Origin: an uncultured Lachnospiraceae bacterium
GTDB lineage: Bacteria; Bacillota; Clostridia; Lachnospirales; Lachnospiraceae
Direction: 5' to 3'
Assembly: GCA_910588215.1 (NCBI GenBank)
Contig: CAJUQJ010000055.1
Location: forward strand, 1-22,115
DNA length: 22,115 bases
The notes under the pieces were generated by a model. It searched no databases and was not told the origin of the DNA. It saw nothing but the letters and a program-made list of their open reading frames with translations. The first letter of the stretch is position 1; every line of letters begins with the position of its first letter. Both the position numbers and the translations under genes were made by a program. Positions 1-7,965 of the stretch are shown here, one piece after another.

Positions 1-34
1 GAGAAAAAAGTGGGTGATTTTTGAAAAATAGATT

Positions 35-108
35 CTGAAAGCCCCATGAAATAAGGGCTGAAGATTCCGAGAAGTTATAACTCGTGTACCCGGGGCTGAA
101 AGCCCCGG
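35..108 (+). repeat. paired hairpins with repeated CTGAAAGCCCC, possible IS200/IS605-type right end
   Basis: The 11-base word CTGAAAGCCCC occurs exactly at 35-45 and again at 96-106. The first copy forms a weak hairpin (AGCCC at 40-44 with GGGCT at 55-59). The second is the 3' arm of a perfect 8-bp stem with a GAA loop (CCGGGGCT 90-97, AGCCCCGG 101-108). The second hairpin lies immediately before the point where polymerase homology begins (about 111). A subterminal perfect hairpin followed by a few bases and then host DNA is the usual layout of the right end of IS200/IS605-group (TnpB) elements, whose right end also encodes the omega RNA. No TnpB reading frame is inside the window, so the identification is an inference. 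A plain terminator is less likely because no T-run follows. Confidence 0.35.
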
Positions 109-968
109 AAATGAGAGATATACCGGACACGCTGTCACAGCTGATCAGAACAGCCTTTGTCCCCCGTACCGGATATAAGTTCATTGTCAGCGACTTCTCT
201 GCTATTGAAGCTCGTGTCCTTGCCTATCTTGCCGGTGAGACCTGGCGTTCCAAGGTATTTGCAGAAGGCAAGGATATCTATTGCGCCTCTGCCAGTCAGA
301 TGTTCGGCGTTCCTGTAGAAAAGCATGGGTTAAACAGCCATCTTAGGCAGAAGGGCAAAATCGCAGAACTCGCCCTAGGATACGGCGGTTCCGTAGGTGC
401 CCTAATCTCGATGGGTGCACTTGATATGGGACTCCCGGAAGAGGATCTGCAGCCACTTGTAAACGCCTGGCGTAACTCAAATCCTATGATCACCGCATTC
501 TGGTGGGACGTTGACAGGGCTGTCAAAGCTGCTATCACCCAAAGGAGCAAGACTGAAGTCCGTGGGATCCAGTTCTTTTACAAAAGCGGAATGCTTTTCA
601 TCCAGCTTCCTTCTGGACGCAGGCTTGCCTATGTGAAGCCCCGAATCGGTACAAACCAATTTGGCGGAGAATCCGTCACCTATGAAGGCGTTGGCTCTAC
701 CAAGAAATGGGAACGAATTGAATCCTACGGGCCGAAGTTCGTGGAGAATATCGTTCAGGCCATCAGCCGCGATATCCTCTGCTATGCTATGAAGACACTC
801 CGTTACTGCTTTATCGTTGGACATGTCCATGATGAACTGATCATTGAATGCGATTCCAGAGTTGACCTGAAAGTCGTCTGCGAACAGATGGGAAGACCCC
901 CGGACTGGATGCCGGACATCCTACTCCACGCAGATGGATATGAAACACAATTCTACAAGAAAGACTAA
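84..968 (+). CDS. phage-type DNA polymerase family A, C-terminal half, 5'-truncated
   Basis: This is the polymerase domain of a family A (Pol I-like) DNA polymerase of the kind encoded by phages and integrative elements of Firmicutes. Motif A is DFSAIEARVLA at residues 37-47, motif B RQKGKIAELALGYGG at 88-102, and motif C HVHDE at 247-251 carries the second catalytic Asp. The open frame begins at a GTG (84) after an in-frame TAA (78-80). Recognisable homology starts only near the ATG at 111 (MRDIPDTLSQLIRTAF). Family members have several hundred residues before this, so the N-terminal part is missing and the first nine codons come from the preceding hairpin DNA. It is probably a non-functional remnant cut by an insertion or deletion, although all three catalytic motifs are intact. 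It is the only large plus-strand gene left of the minus-strand operon, and it ends at a shared hairpin. Confidence 0.85.
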   Translation: MYPGLKAPEMRDIPDTLSQLIRTAFVPRTGYKFIVSDFSAIEARVLAYLAGETWRSKVFAEGKDIYCASASQMFGVPVEKHGLNSHLRQKGKIAELALGYGGSVGALISMGALDMGLPEEDLQPLVNAWRNSNPMITAFWWDVDRAVKAAITQRSKTEVRGIQFFYKSGMLFIQLPSGRRLAYVKPRIGTNQFGGESVTYEGVGSTKKWERIESYGPKFVENIVQAISRDILCYAMKTLRYCFIVGHVHDELIIECDSRVDLKVVCEQMGRPPDWMPDILLHADGYETQFYKKD

Positions 969-978
969 CATGAAAATA

Positions 979-1007
979 GCGGCTCCCGGTTCATCGCCGG
1001 AGGCCGC
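979..1007. terminator. GC-rich hairpin between convergent genes
   Basis: GCGGCTCCCGG (979-989) pairs with CCGGAGGCCGC (997-1007) with one mismatch and one G-T pair. It lies between the polymerase stop (968) and the winged-helix gene stop (1015). On the minus strand the stem is followed by TATTTTC, giving a plausible terminator for the defence operon. On the plus strand the T-run is poor. Confidence 0.55.
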
Positions 1008-1014
1008 TTCCGTC

Positions 1015-1218
1015 TTAATCGTTTATTTTCCAATGCCCGTATCTCTTTCCGCCGACTCGCACTATATGACCATCGGCAACCAGATTTCCCATTGCTCTTT
1101 TTATCGTGCTGCGTGATACGCCTAATTCTGTTGCGAGATCATCATAAGTTGCGTCCGGATTATCTCTGAGCAACCGGATGATTTTTGCGGTCAAAAGGTC
1201 TTCTTTTGGTTCATCCAA
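1015..1218 (-). CDS. small winged-helix DNA-binding protein, last gene of the operon
   Basis: The 67-residue product is almost entirely one winged HTH: AKIIRLLRDNPDATYDDLA (helices 1-2), GVSRSTIKRAMGNLVADG (recognition helix) and a wing ending RVGGKRYGHWKIND. This looks like the C-terminal winged helix of AlbA_2/COG2865-type regulators, standing alone. The frame opens at a TTG (1218) with an in-frame TAG just upstream and no good ribosome-binding site. The strong GGAGG at 1268-1272 serves an ATG at 1258 in the neighbouring frame, which encodes 15 residues and stops at 1211. Removing one G at the junction fuses the two into a coherent protein of about 80 residues (MNEDAFRKTVIEIF then DEPKEDLL). 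Either the start is translationally coupled or the gene carries a frameshift. It is a likely DNA-binding or regulatory partner of the McrBC module; the role is inferred from position. Confidence 0.6.
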   Translation of the reverse strand: MDEPKEDLLTAKIIRLLRDNPDATYDDLATELGVSRSTIKRAMGNLVADGHIVRVGGKRYGHWKIND

Positions 1219-1258
1219 AGATCTCTATAACTGTCTTGCGAAATGCATCCTCATTCAT
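1211..1258 (-). CDS. 15-codon ORF overlapping the winged-helix gene; leader peptide or frameshifted N-terminus
   Basis: An ATG at 1258 follows a full Shine-Dalgarno GGAGG (1268-1272) nine bases upstream and begins 16 bases after the mcrC stop. It encodes MNEDAFRKTVIEIFG and stops at TGA 1211-1213, overlapping the TTG start of the winged-helix frame by 8 bases. The best ribosome-binding site here thus belongs to a 15-residue peptide. This suggests the true N-terminus of the winged-helix protein lies here and is separated from the rest by a one-base shift, or that this is a coupling peptide. Confidence 0.4.
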   Translation of the reverse strand: MNEDAFRKTVIEIFG

Positions 1259-1273
1259 TTACTGCCACCTCCC

Positions 1274-2326
1274 TTACAAAAAATCCTCCGCCAGCTTATC
1301 CAGCTGTGCCGTTATCAGCGGGAATTCCTTATTCAGATCCAGTGTCTTCGCTCCGATCTGATTTCCTCCCATATTGAACATGCAGTCCGGAGTGATATCC
1401 TCATCCGTCTTCGCATACAGAAGAATCCCGGCCACATTCCCGGTATTATCCTTATCCTGATTCTTCACGTAGGTAAATATCTGATAAACATTTCCTGAAT
1501 GAAGCGAATACTTATCAAACTGTTTCTGCAGCGTCCGCCCATAATACTTCGCGTCTATAATCAGTATCTTTTCTTTCAATTGCAGCATAATATCCGTCTG
1601 CATCACAGGAAGGAACCGCATCATGGACTCACTATTGTCTCCAACCAGATACCACTTGACCTGGCCAGCCTTTACCTCTGACAAATATGTATGGTGCTGA
1701 CGGTAGTATTCCAAAATGAATTTCTCATAGAGCCTTGCCATATGGTCATCAGAAAATGCTGTCATCTTGTATTCGCCCTTTTCAGTGGTCTGCAGCATAC
1801 CGTCCAGGAGGAAATAACAGATATTGATCAGAAGCTCATAATTCTTATTGTTGCGCTGATAATGCAAGCGGCTCCAGGGTATCTCTGATGGTTCCAGCTG
1901 TTCTATTCCATCAAAGAAAACCAGAAGCTTCTTCAATGCAACTTTCCTTTCGATATCGACACCATCATCAATCAGCAGATAATGAATTGTTGTCTTTAAT
2001 ATCTGGTTCATCAGATTATTCTCAGACAGCTCATCGAACTCACATGCCAGCTTCTGCTTATGCTGGATCCGGTTCCGTATCGTTTCCGGCATATCCAGCT
2101 TGCTGCGCATTACAGAAAGTGTTTCATTCTTGGTTATGTATTCTCGGTACAGCCCCTGCTTCAACTGCTGGGCAATACCCTTACTAAGGATTGCAGCAAA
2201 AAGATCCTGTGCATTCTCGAACTTTTCCGAAGCCACCTCATCATAATTCGATTGCTTCAGAATCTGAAACGCATAGGAAAGCATATAGTATATGTTCTTT
2301 ATAAATATGCTCTTATCCTTAGTCAT
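1274..2326 (-). CDS. mcrC: McrC-like PD-(D/E)xK nuclease subunit of an McrBC restriction system
   Basis: The 350-residue product has the layout of McrC, the DNA-cleaving partner that is activated by the McrB NTPase ring. The start chosen is ATG 2326 (MTKDKSIFIKNIYYMLSYAF), which overlaps the mcrB stop by 8 bases (ATGACTAA); the open frame continues upstream to 2413 but only inside mcrB. The N-terminal IKNIYYMLSYAF segment is typical of the family. The C-terminal nuclease core shows LPVMQTDIML (Asp245) and ILIIDAKYYGR (Asp258, Lys260), the D...DxK signature of PD-(D/E)xK enzymes, then a Gln in NVYQIFTYV (Gln282). All expected catalytic residues are present, so it should be active. Because it is coupled to mcrB, the two are surely co-produced. 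Substrate preference cannot be read from the sequence. Confidence 0.88.
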   Translation of the reverse strand: MTKDKSIFIKNIYYMLSYAFQILKQSNYDEVASEKFENAQDLFAAILSKGIAQQLKQGLYREYITKNETLSVMRSKLDMPETIRNRIQHKQKLACEFDELSENNLMNQILKTTIHYLLIDDGVDIERKVALKKLLVFFDGIEQLEPSEIPWSRLHYQRNNKNYELLINICYFLLDGMLQTTEKGEYKMTAFSDDHMARLYEKFILEYYRQHHTYLSEVKAGQVKWYLVGDNSESMMRFLPVMQTDIMLQLKEKILIIDAKYYGRTLQKQFDKYSLHSGNVYQIFTYVKNQDKDNTGNVAGILLYAKTDEDITPDCMFNMGGNQIGAKTLDLNKEFPLITAQLDKLAEDFL

Positions 2327-4730
2327 CAAACACACCACGCAAATTCTTTTCCCAACGTGAGAGCTTATCCGGCTCATCAAACCAGTACTCACCCAGCATT
2401 GGTAAAATATCAAACTCCACTACTGAGCGCATCCACTCATCCGTACATCCCAGTTCTTCTCTTCCACAGAAATAACTATGACCAATCTGGAATCCGTGTC
2501 CAAGGGACTTGTCTTCAGTGATCTCTTTATTCAGCACCTTTATCTGATCAATCAGTGCATTGAAGGTCTCACTGCCAAATGCTTTCTGATAGTTCGTAAA
2601 TCCGTCAGAATTGAATCCGGGCTCCATCTCAAAAAAACTGAACCTTCTTCTCAGGGCATAGTCGATCATGGCAAGGCTGCGGTCAGCTGTATTCATCATA
2701 CCAATGATGTATAGATTCTCTGGAACGGAAAATGGCATGCCGTTATATGCCAACGTTGCTTTCGTTCCACGGTAATCCTTTTCGATCAGCATCAGCAGCT
2801 CACCAAAAATCTTACTCAGATTTCCTCTGTTGATCTCATCGATAATGAAGAAATACTCTTTGTCCGAGAAGTTCGCCGCTGTCTGGCAGAATCTGTAGAA
2901 GATGCCCTCTGTCAGTTTAAAGTCAGCACCGTCCGGTCGATACCCCATGATGAAATCCTCATAGGAATAGTTCTGATGGAACTGGACCATTTCTATCCTG
3001 GAATCATCCACCCCACCTATCATGGCATAGGCAAGCTTTTTCGCCGTAAATGTCTTTCCGACACCTGGAGCGCCCTGCAGAATCACGTTCATCTTATTTC
3101 GGAGCAGTGCTTCCAGGACATCATATCTTTCCTCAGTCATGTAAACTTTACTGAGGAAATCTTCCTTCGTATATTTTTGAACAACGGCATCCGGCTGTTT
3201 CAATGGATTCTCTTCACGGATGATATCCATGATAAAGTCGTACTCACCCTTCGTCAGCTTAAACAGGCTACCGTTCGGCTGAATAAAAAACTCCATCTTT
3301 TCAAGTTCAGGGCATTCCTTAAGAGCAAGATACTCTATCGGCGTTGCCAGACCTTCAACCTTTTCAAAGTAGATTGCCTTGCCATCATTCGCCTGTGTAA
3401 TCCTTGCTATAGCAACGACCTTCTTTACCGGATTAGCTTCATATCCAATGACGATGTCTCCAACCTTTGCATCAAGGAAATTCTGAAATACACGCCGCTT
3501 GTTGCCGTTTTCGTTGTAAAGCGTATAACTCTGCTCTTCACCAATCTTAATATCGGCAAAACTCCAGATCTTTGGATTTGCGGTAAGCCACCAGTAGCCG
3601 TGACCATCATCAGCATCTTTACCTTTAACATAAAGATCAATACCGCTCAGATCTACTTTATCCAGCGCCTCTGACAGTTCATCGCGAAACCTCCAGATAT
3701 AGCTTCCCTCTTCATCCTTGCCGGCATACTTACCGACATAGAGAATCGGCCACCATCTGGCATTTCCACTATCCCGATCAGGAGGTACTTCACAGCCTGT
3801 TTTCTCAGCGACCCTCTTCGCCAATGAGGATGATCCGCTGTTATAGAAATTCTTGCTCTCTCCGTACTTTACTGACAACTGCGTACATACAGCTTGTCCG
3901 CCATAATCCTTCATCCGTTTCATGATCTGAAGGCTTCCAGTGGTGAACACAGAACTATCATTCAAAAGTTCAATCCAATCATCTACACTGAGCCCGGGAG
4001 AATACTCCTTCGGGAACCACTCTTCCTCTTCCTGCTCAGACTTCTGTTCTTCCAAATAGTATCTTGCCAGATAGAAGGCCACATCAATCGTTGCGGTCTT
4101 CATTTCCGGATCCGGATAACATGATGGAACAAGCGCTGTCTCTATCATTCCCCTGATATCAGAATCAGCCTTGATCGCCTCACAAATTTCATCGTACATC
4201 TGTTTTCCGCCGATCAGGCTTTCTACGGATCCATTTCTCTTAGGCGTGTAATCAGAGGATAGTTCCTTTGCTGCCGCCCGGAACAATTCATACTTGTAGA
4301 TATAATACTTATCCGGATACCGCAGCCACAGATACGTGCTAATGGCATTCGTATTCTGATAATGATTTCTCCACGTGCCGTCATCATACTTCGCACGAAG
4401 TTCTTCTGATGTGGTCTGGAAAGCATCAACTCTTGCCGCCAGGTCCTGTGACTCATCAAATAGAGCTCGAAACATGGCTCGGGTCGCTTCATCATCCGCT
4501 TTTGCAAAATTGGTGATCATTCCACGTGGATATGCGTAGCCGGATGCCAGCAGGTTAAATGTCTTGTCAGTCGCCTGCTTAAACATATCGCCGAAGTTTT
4601 CAGCATCAATATCCCAGTGATCCTGGAAATACTTGATAGCCTCCCACTTATACTTCTCATCATCCCAATGGCTCGGAAAGTACGCCTTATATCCTTCCAA
4701 TATGGGCTTCAATCTTTCTAAATCAATCAT
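2319..4730 (-). CDS. mcrB: McrB-like AAA+ NTPase with an internal EVE domain
   Basis: The start chosen is ATG 4730 (MIDLERLKPILEG) with GAGG five bases upstream, ten bases past the preceding methyltransferase stop. The 803-residue product has an alpha-helical, partly acidic N-terminal region (1-370) that I do not recognise. An EVE domain begins YWWLTANPKIWSF (379-391) and runs to about 495; EVE folds are related to PUA/YTH modules that bind modified bases. A McrB-type AAA+ motor follows: Walker A GAPGVGKT (553-560), Walker B FFIIDEINRGN (627-637), sensor NTADRS (680-685) and arginine-rich YALRRRFSF (691-699). McrB proteins form hexameric rings that recognise DNA through the N-terminal module and drive McrC cleavage. 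Here the EVE domain is the best candidate for recognition, probably of a modified base or unmethylated site. GTP specificity is a family inference. Confidence 0.9.
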   Translation of the reverse strand: MIDLERLKPILEGYKAYFPSHWDDEKYKWEAIKYFQDHWDIDAENFGDMFKQATDKTFNLLASGYAYPRGMITNFAKADDEATRAMFRALFDESQDLAARVDAFQTTSEELRAKYDDGTWRNHYQNTNAISTYLWLRYPDKYYIYKYELFRAAAKELSSDYTPKRNGSVESLIGGKQMYDEICEAIKADSDIRGMIETALVPSCYPDPEMKTATIDVAFYLARYYLEEQKSEQEEEEWFPKEYSPGLSVDDWIELLNDSSVFTTGSLQIMKRMKDYGGQAVCTQLSVKYGESKNFYNSGSSSLAKRVAEKTGCEVPPDRDSGNARWWPILYVGKYAGKDEEGSYIWRFRDELSEALDKVDLSGIDLYVKGKDADDGHGYWWLTANPKIWSFADIKIGEEQSYTLYNENGNKRRVFQNFLDAKVGDIVIGYEANPVKKVVAIARITQANDGKAIYFEKVEGLATPIEYLALKECPELEKMEFFIQPNGSLFKLTKGEYDFIMDIIREENPLKQPDAVVQKYTKEDFLSKVYMTEERYDVLEALLRNKMNVILQGAPGVGKTFTAKKLAYAMIGGVDDSRIEMVQFHQNYSYEDFIMGYRPDGADFKLTEGIFYRFCQTAANFSDKEYFFIIDEINRGNLSKIFGELLMLIEKDYRGTKATLAYNGMPFSVPENLYIIGMMNTADRSLAMIDYALRRRFSFFEMEPGFNSDGFTNYQKAFGSETFNALIDQIKVLNKEITEDKSLGHGFQIGHSYFCGREELGCTDEWMRSVVEFDILPMLGEYWFDEPDKLSRWEKNLRGVFDD

Positions 4731-4740
4731 ATCTGCCTCA

Positions 4741-7700
4741 CTATTCCGTACACAGAATACTACTACATGCTTCTTCATATTTTTCATATGAAGACATTGT
4801 CTTAAGGGCTGTTTGCAACTTACGTCGCCTACTGTTGAGACTCCCACTATTCGGAGAAAGGTACTTTCCAGCCTTATCAGAATTGCAGAATTCTGTCCAC
4901 TCGGTAATCAACTCTTTTGTCTGTGTAACAACCTCCATATGGGCATCATCAGCCTCATCATATCGTGGAATAATCTTATATGGTATCGTATGAATGTGCC
5001 TTGCACCAAAACCTCCCTGTGGCTGAAAATCGGATATTGCAACTGATAATGTAACACTGTTCAGTATTCCCACGATATATAGTGCTTCTTCCTCAGATTC
5101 TGCCAAATACCAATACAATGTTTGATCAACAATCAGTTTTTTCTTATCTAACTTACTCAGGTCAATATACGCTGCACATGGATTAGTGCCACCTGCATTA
5201 GATAAGACAAGCCATCTTGCTAATGCAAAATTCTGTTTATCTAACTTGTTTCGTATATTAATCTTCTGATCAAACAGAACAGATAATGGCATTCCACTTT
5301 CTTCTTGAATTTCAGTGAAAACATAGGATGTTCCTGAATTCAACAAAGCTGTTTCGTCTTCGGAAAACCCTCTCCATCTTCCATCAACCTTTTTCCCTGG
5401 AAGGATAACCTTAGCAGGTTCTGTGACAGAAAACGGAGATAGGTGCTTAGAAATCAAGCAGTCATACATATAATCATTACTGAATCCCTCGGCTACTAAA
5501 TTTCTACATACATCCTTATGGCTATCGCTAAGCAAATAATACAATTCTGATGTATTCTCTATTTTCTTTATTGACCATGTTCCATTGGGTAACTGAGCAA
5601 ACTCATGGAACAAAGCGGTCCTTGGCATAATATCAGCACCTTGATTAAATTCCCAAGGATTTGAATTGATAACATCCAAAAACTCTGCATTCTCACCCTT
5701 GTTTGTCCATGCTGACCGGTTACCCTGTTTATTAAGGGTATAATTACAATCCGTATATGAGTCCGGGTTTTCATAAATCCTTCCTGGAATTGGATAATCA
5801 GATCTTTTGGCAGTTCTAATTCCTCCAAGAACTACAGCCTTATTCTTGAATGTAGATATTGGCAGTTCCCAAATTGTATCTACATTAGTATCAACTGAAT
5901 ACGCCGAATCTCTATATTTTTCCAGTCTGAGTGGATCGTGATGATATCCACTCAAAATACTACCCGGCATAACACACATCCATCTCGCATCATCTTTCAA
6001 GTATTTATCAATCGATGCTAATAAAAAGGTTGTTGCTAATTCCATGTGCAGATGAGATGCTCCAGGCGGCTTAATCCCCAAGGAATCGGTTTTTTCCTGC
6101 AGTGTTCTCTTATATGGATTATCAGCCAATTTACTCATTGCCAGCCACGGCGGATTAGAGACAATACAATTAAACTGATTTGTAACCAATCCAGGCTTAT
6201 AGCTATTATTTAGAATAAAATACCAAATCCCATTCCGTCCCTGTCTCTGAAGGTTTTCCAACTGCAATATTAAACTGTATGCTGCCACCCTCTGAGCCTG
6301 TCGTTCAGCATGAGATAGAACAATACTGCTTTCTGATTCTACAATGGTTAAAACATAATCAATCTGTTTATCTGTCAGGCTGCTTTCCGCTTGCTCAGCT
6401 CTTTTCATGGCATATTTGTAGCAAATGGACATAAATGCATCAAAAGTACGTCGATGAGCAGGCGTCAGCATATGACCAGGAATCTCAACTTTATTGTTAT
6501 CAAAATACATAACATAAAAATCCTGACTACTTGAAGGCATGTTATGTGTGATAGGCGTTGCCACAAACAGAGAATCTGCATGATAAACTGGAATAGTAAT
6601 TTGACCATTATGATATGGAAATAAATCTCTCATAGACATTACCCAATTGACTTTTGCAAGCATGATGGCAAGCGGATCAATATCAAACCCCATAACACAC
6701 GAAAATACCATTTCATCTTTTATAGAATCATAATCCTGTATACTAATCGCATACTTCTCCCGTACTTTTCTGATTGCTTCAATTAAAAATATTCCCGAGC
6801 CGCAGCACATATCCAATATTCGAGGTTCTTCCTCAATACTTTCTATTGCATACTCAACCATATTTCTCGCAACCCAGTGTGGTGTGAAATCCTGTCCCAA
6901 AAGTAAGCGATGTTCACGATTCGATAATTCTGCCAATAAGGCTCCAAACAGATCTTCTTCAGCTATGACCTTAAAGTCATAGCTAACCAAAAGCCTCTGG
7001 ATTCTTTTAGCGCATTCAACAATACCATCAACATGAGGTGAACTGTTTAACCATCCAAAATAATCATAATCTACAAGGTTTTGAATATTTTTCTGTTGAA
7101 AGTATTGTCCGTTCAGTATTTTAATAATCTCCGTATCATTACAAACAAGTGGAGCTCCATTAAGAATATTTGCGCAAATAATCTTCGCAACAGTTACCAG
7201 ATAATACTCGTTCGTATATGTATCCATCGAGAAAGTTCCATATTCGGACGCACCTAAATATGCAACAAAATTTTGCCAAACATTTTTTATCAAATCTGCA
7301 TAAGTTGGATTTGAACGCATTGCATTCTCGACTACGGCTTTGTATCCTTCAATTTCTTTATGATAAAAATCGCTCTCCAGTCCAAAATCAAGCACCAATG
7401 TTTTCGCAGTAAGGATCCTTGATTGTTCTCTGCCTAGATACTTATTTACAAACAGTTCAAACTTCTCCATTTCTTCGTCCGAACAATTTGATAAATCAAC
7501 AAAATCAATCTGTTCCAGTTCGATGTCATTAGCTCCGAACAGTCTTTCTCTATCATAATTCCCAACAATTTTAATCGTGTAGCCATACCATCTCACTGTA
7601 TCTGACAATATTCCAAGAATCTCCTTCTCATTTATGCCCAAATTGCATAGTGCCGCACAGTATTCCTCCACTTGATGATATCCCTCGTTAAAAATAGAGG

Positions 7701-7965
7701 ATATCTTCAAATTCTTCTCATATTCGATTGCTGTTTTTCCAACTACTGAATCAGCAAATCCTATCCTTTCTTTTCCTTTAGTATTCGCAAAATGAAGATA
7801 GGTCTCTGTACCCATCACATGCTCCTGAACCCACCACGGTGTATCAGGAAATATTCTACTCAGACTCGCTGATAGTAAATGTCTAAGTTTATCTTCCACA
7901 GAACCGTTATCTATTTCACACTGAGCAGTTGCTGCAAATGATCTTAACTCGCTTTTATTCATCAT
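4741..7965 (-). CDS. large N-6 adenine DNA methyltransferase with extra N-terminal region
   Basis: The 1074-residue protein carries an HsdM/type IIG-like amino-methyltransferase core: QDFTPHWVARNMV (358-370, the usual lead-in), motif I ILDMCCGSGIF (383-393), GFDIDPLA (426-433) and motif IV SNPPW (603-607). Motifs I and IV are unusually far apart, about 210 residues. The C-terminal 400 residues probably hold target recognition. Residues 60-110 (GFADSVVGKTAIEYEKNL, then YHQVEEYCAAL) resemble the D...ExK and Q...Y pattern of nuclease-fold domains, with E-Y-E where E-x-K is expected, so this could be a degenerate or variant endonuclease domain as in type IIG enzymes. The start (ATG 7965, or 7962) overlaps the previous methyltransferase stop by 8-11 bases. 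The coding sequence is visibly AT-rich compared with mcrB. It is the second-last gene before mcrBC; a host-protection role is inferred. Confidence 0.82.
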   Translation of the reverse strand: MMNKSELRSFAATAQCEIDNGSVEDKLRHLLSASLSRIFPDTPWWVQEHVMGTETYLHFANTKGKERIGFADSVVGKTAIEYEKNLKISSIFNEGYHQVEEYCAALCNLGINEKEILGILSDTVRWYGYTIKIVGNYDRERLFGANDIELEQIDFVDLSNCSDEEMEKFELFVNKYLGREQSRILTAKTLVLDFGLESDFYHKEIEGYKAVVENAMRSNPTYADLIKNVWQNFVAYLGASEYGTFSMDTYTNEYYLVTVAKIICANILNGAPLVCNDTEIIKILNGQYFQQKNIQNLVDYDYFGWLNSSPHVDGIVECAKRIQRLLVSYDFKVIAEEDLFGALLAELSNREHRLLLGQDFTPHWVARNMVEYAIESIEEEPRILDMCCGSGIFLIEAIRKVREKYAISIQDYDSIKDEMVFSCVMGFDIDPLAIMLAKVNWVMSMRDLFPYHNGQITIPVYHADSLFVATPITHNMPSSSQDFYVMYFDNNKVEIPGHMLTPAHRRTFDAFMSICYKYAMKRAEQAESSLTDKQIDYVLTIVESESSIVLSHAERQAQRVAAYSLILQLENLQRQGRNGIWYFILNNSYKPGLVTNQFNCIVSNPPWLAMSKLADNPYKRTLQEKTDSLGIKPPGASHLHMELATTFLLASIDKYLKDDARWMCVMPGSILSGYHHDPLRLEKYRDSAYSVDTNVDTIWELPISTFKNKAVVLGGIRTAKRSDYPIPGRIYENPDSYTDCNYTLNKQGNRSAWTNKGENAEFLDVINSNPWEFNQGADIMPRTALFHEFAQLPNGTWSIKKIENTSELYYLLSDSHKDVCRNLVAEGFSNDYMYDCLISKHLSPFSVTEPAKVILPGKKVDGRWRGFSEDETALLNSGTSYVFTEIQEESGMPLSVLFDQKINIRNKLDKQNFALARWLVLSNAGGTNPCAAYIDLSKLDKKKLIVDQTLYWYLAESEEEALYIVGILNSVTLSVAISDFQPQGGFGARHIHTIPYKIIPRYDEADDAHMEVVTQTKELITEWTEFCNSDKAGKYLSPNSGSLNSRRRKLQTALKTMSSYEKYEEACSSILCTE

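Noticed and set aside
1..110. 3' end of a group II intron upstream of the polymerase fragment
   Set aside because: I could not find the conserved domain V stem or a typical AY 3' end; the hairpins fit an IS200/IS605-type end better.
477..830. 117-codon minus-strand frame inside the polymerase gene
   Set aside because: It overlaps motifs B and downstream coding of a well-supported polymerase frame and shows no domain.
2976..3674. 232-codon plus-strand open frame
   Set aside because: It is antisense to the EVE and motor region of mcrB and its translation is low in structure signals; a shadow of the real gene.
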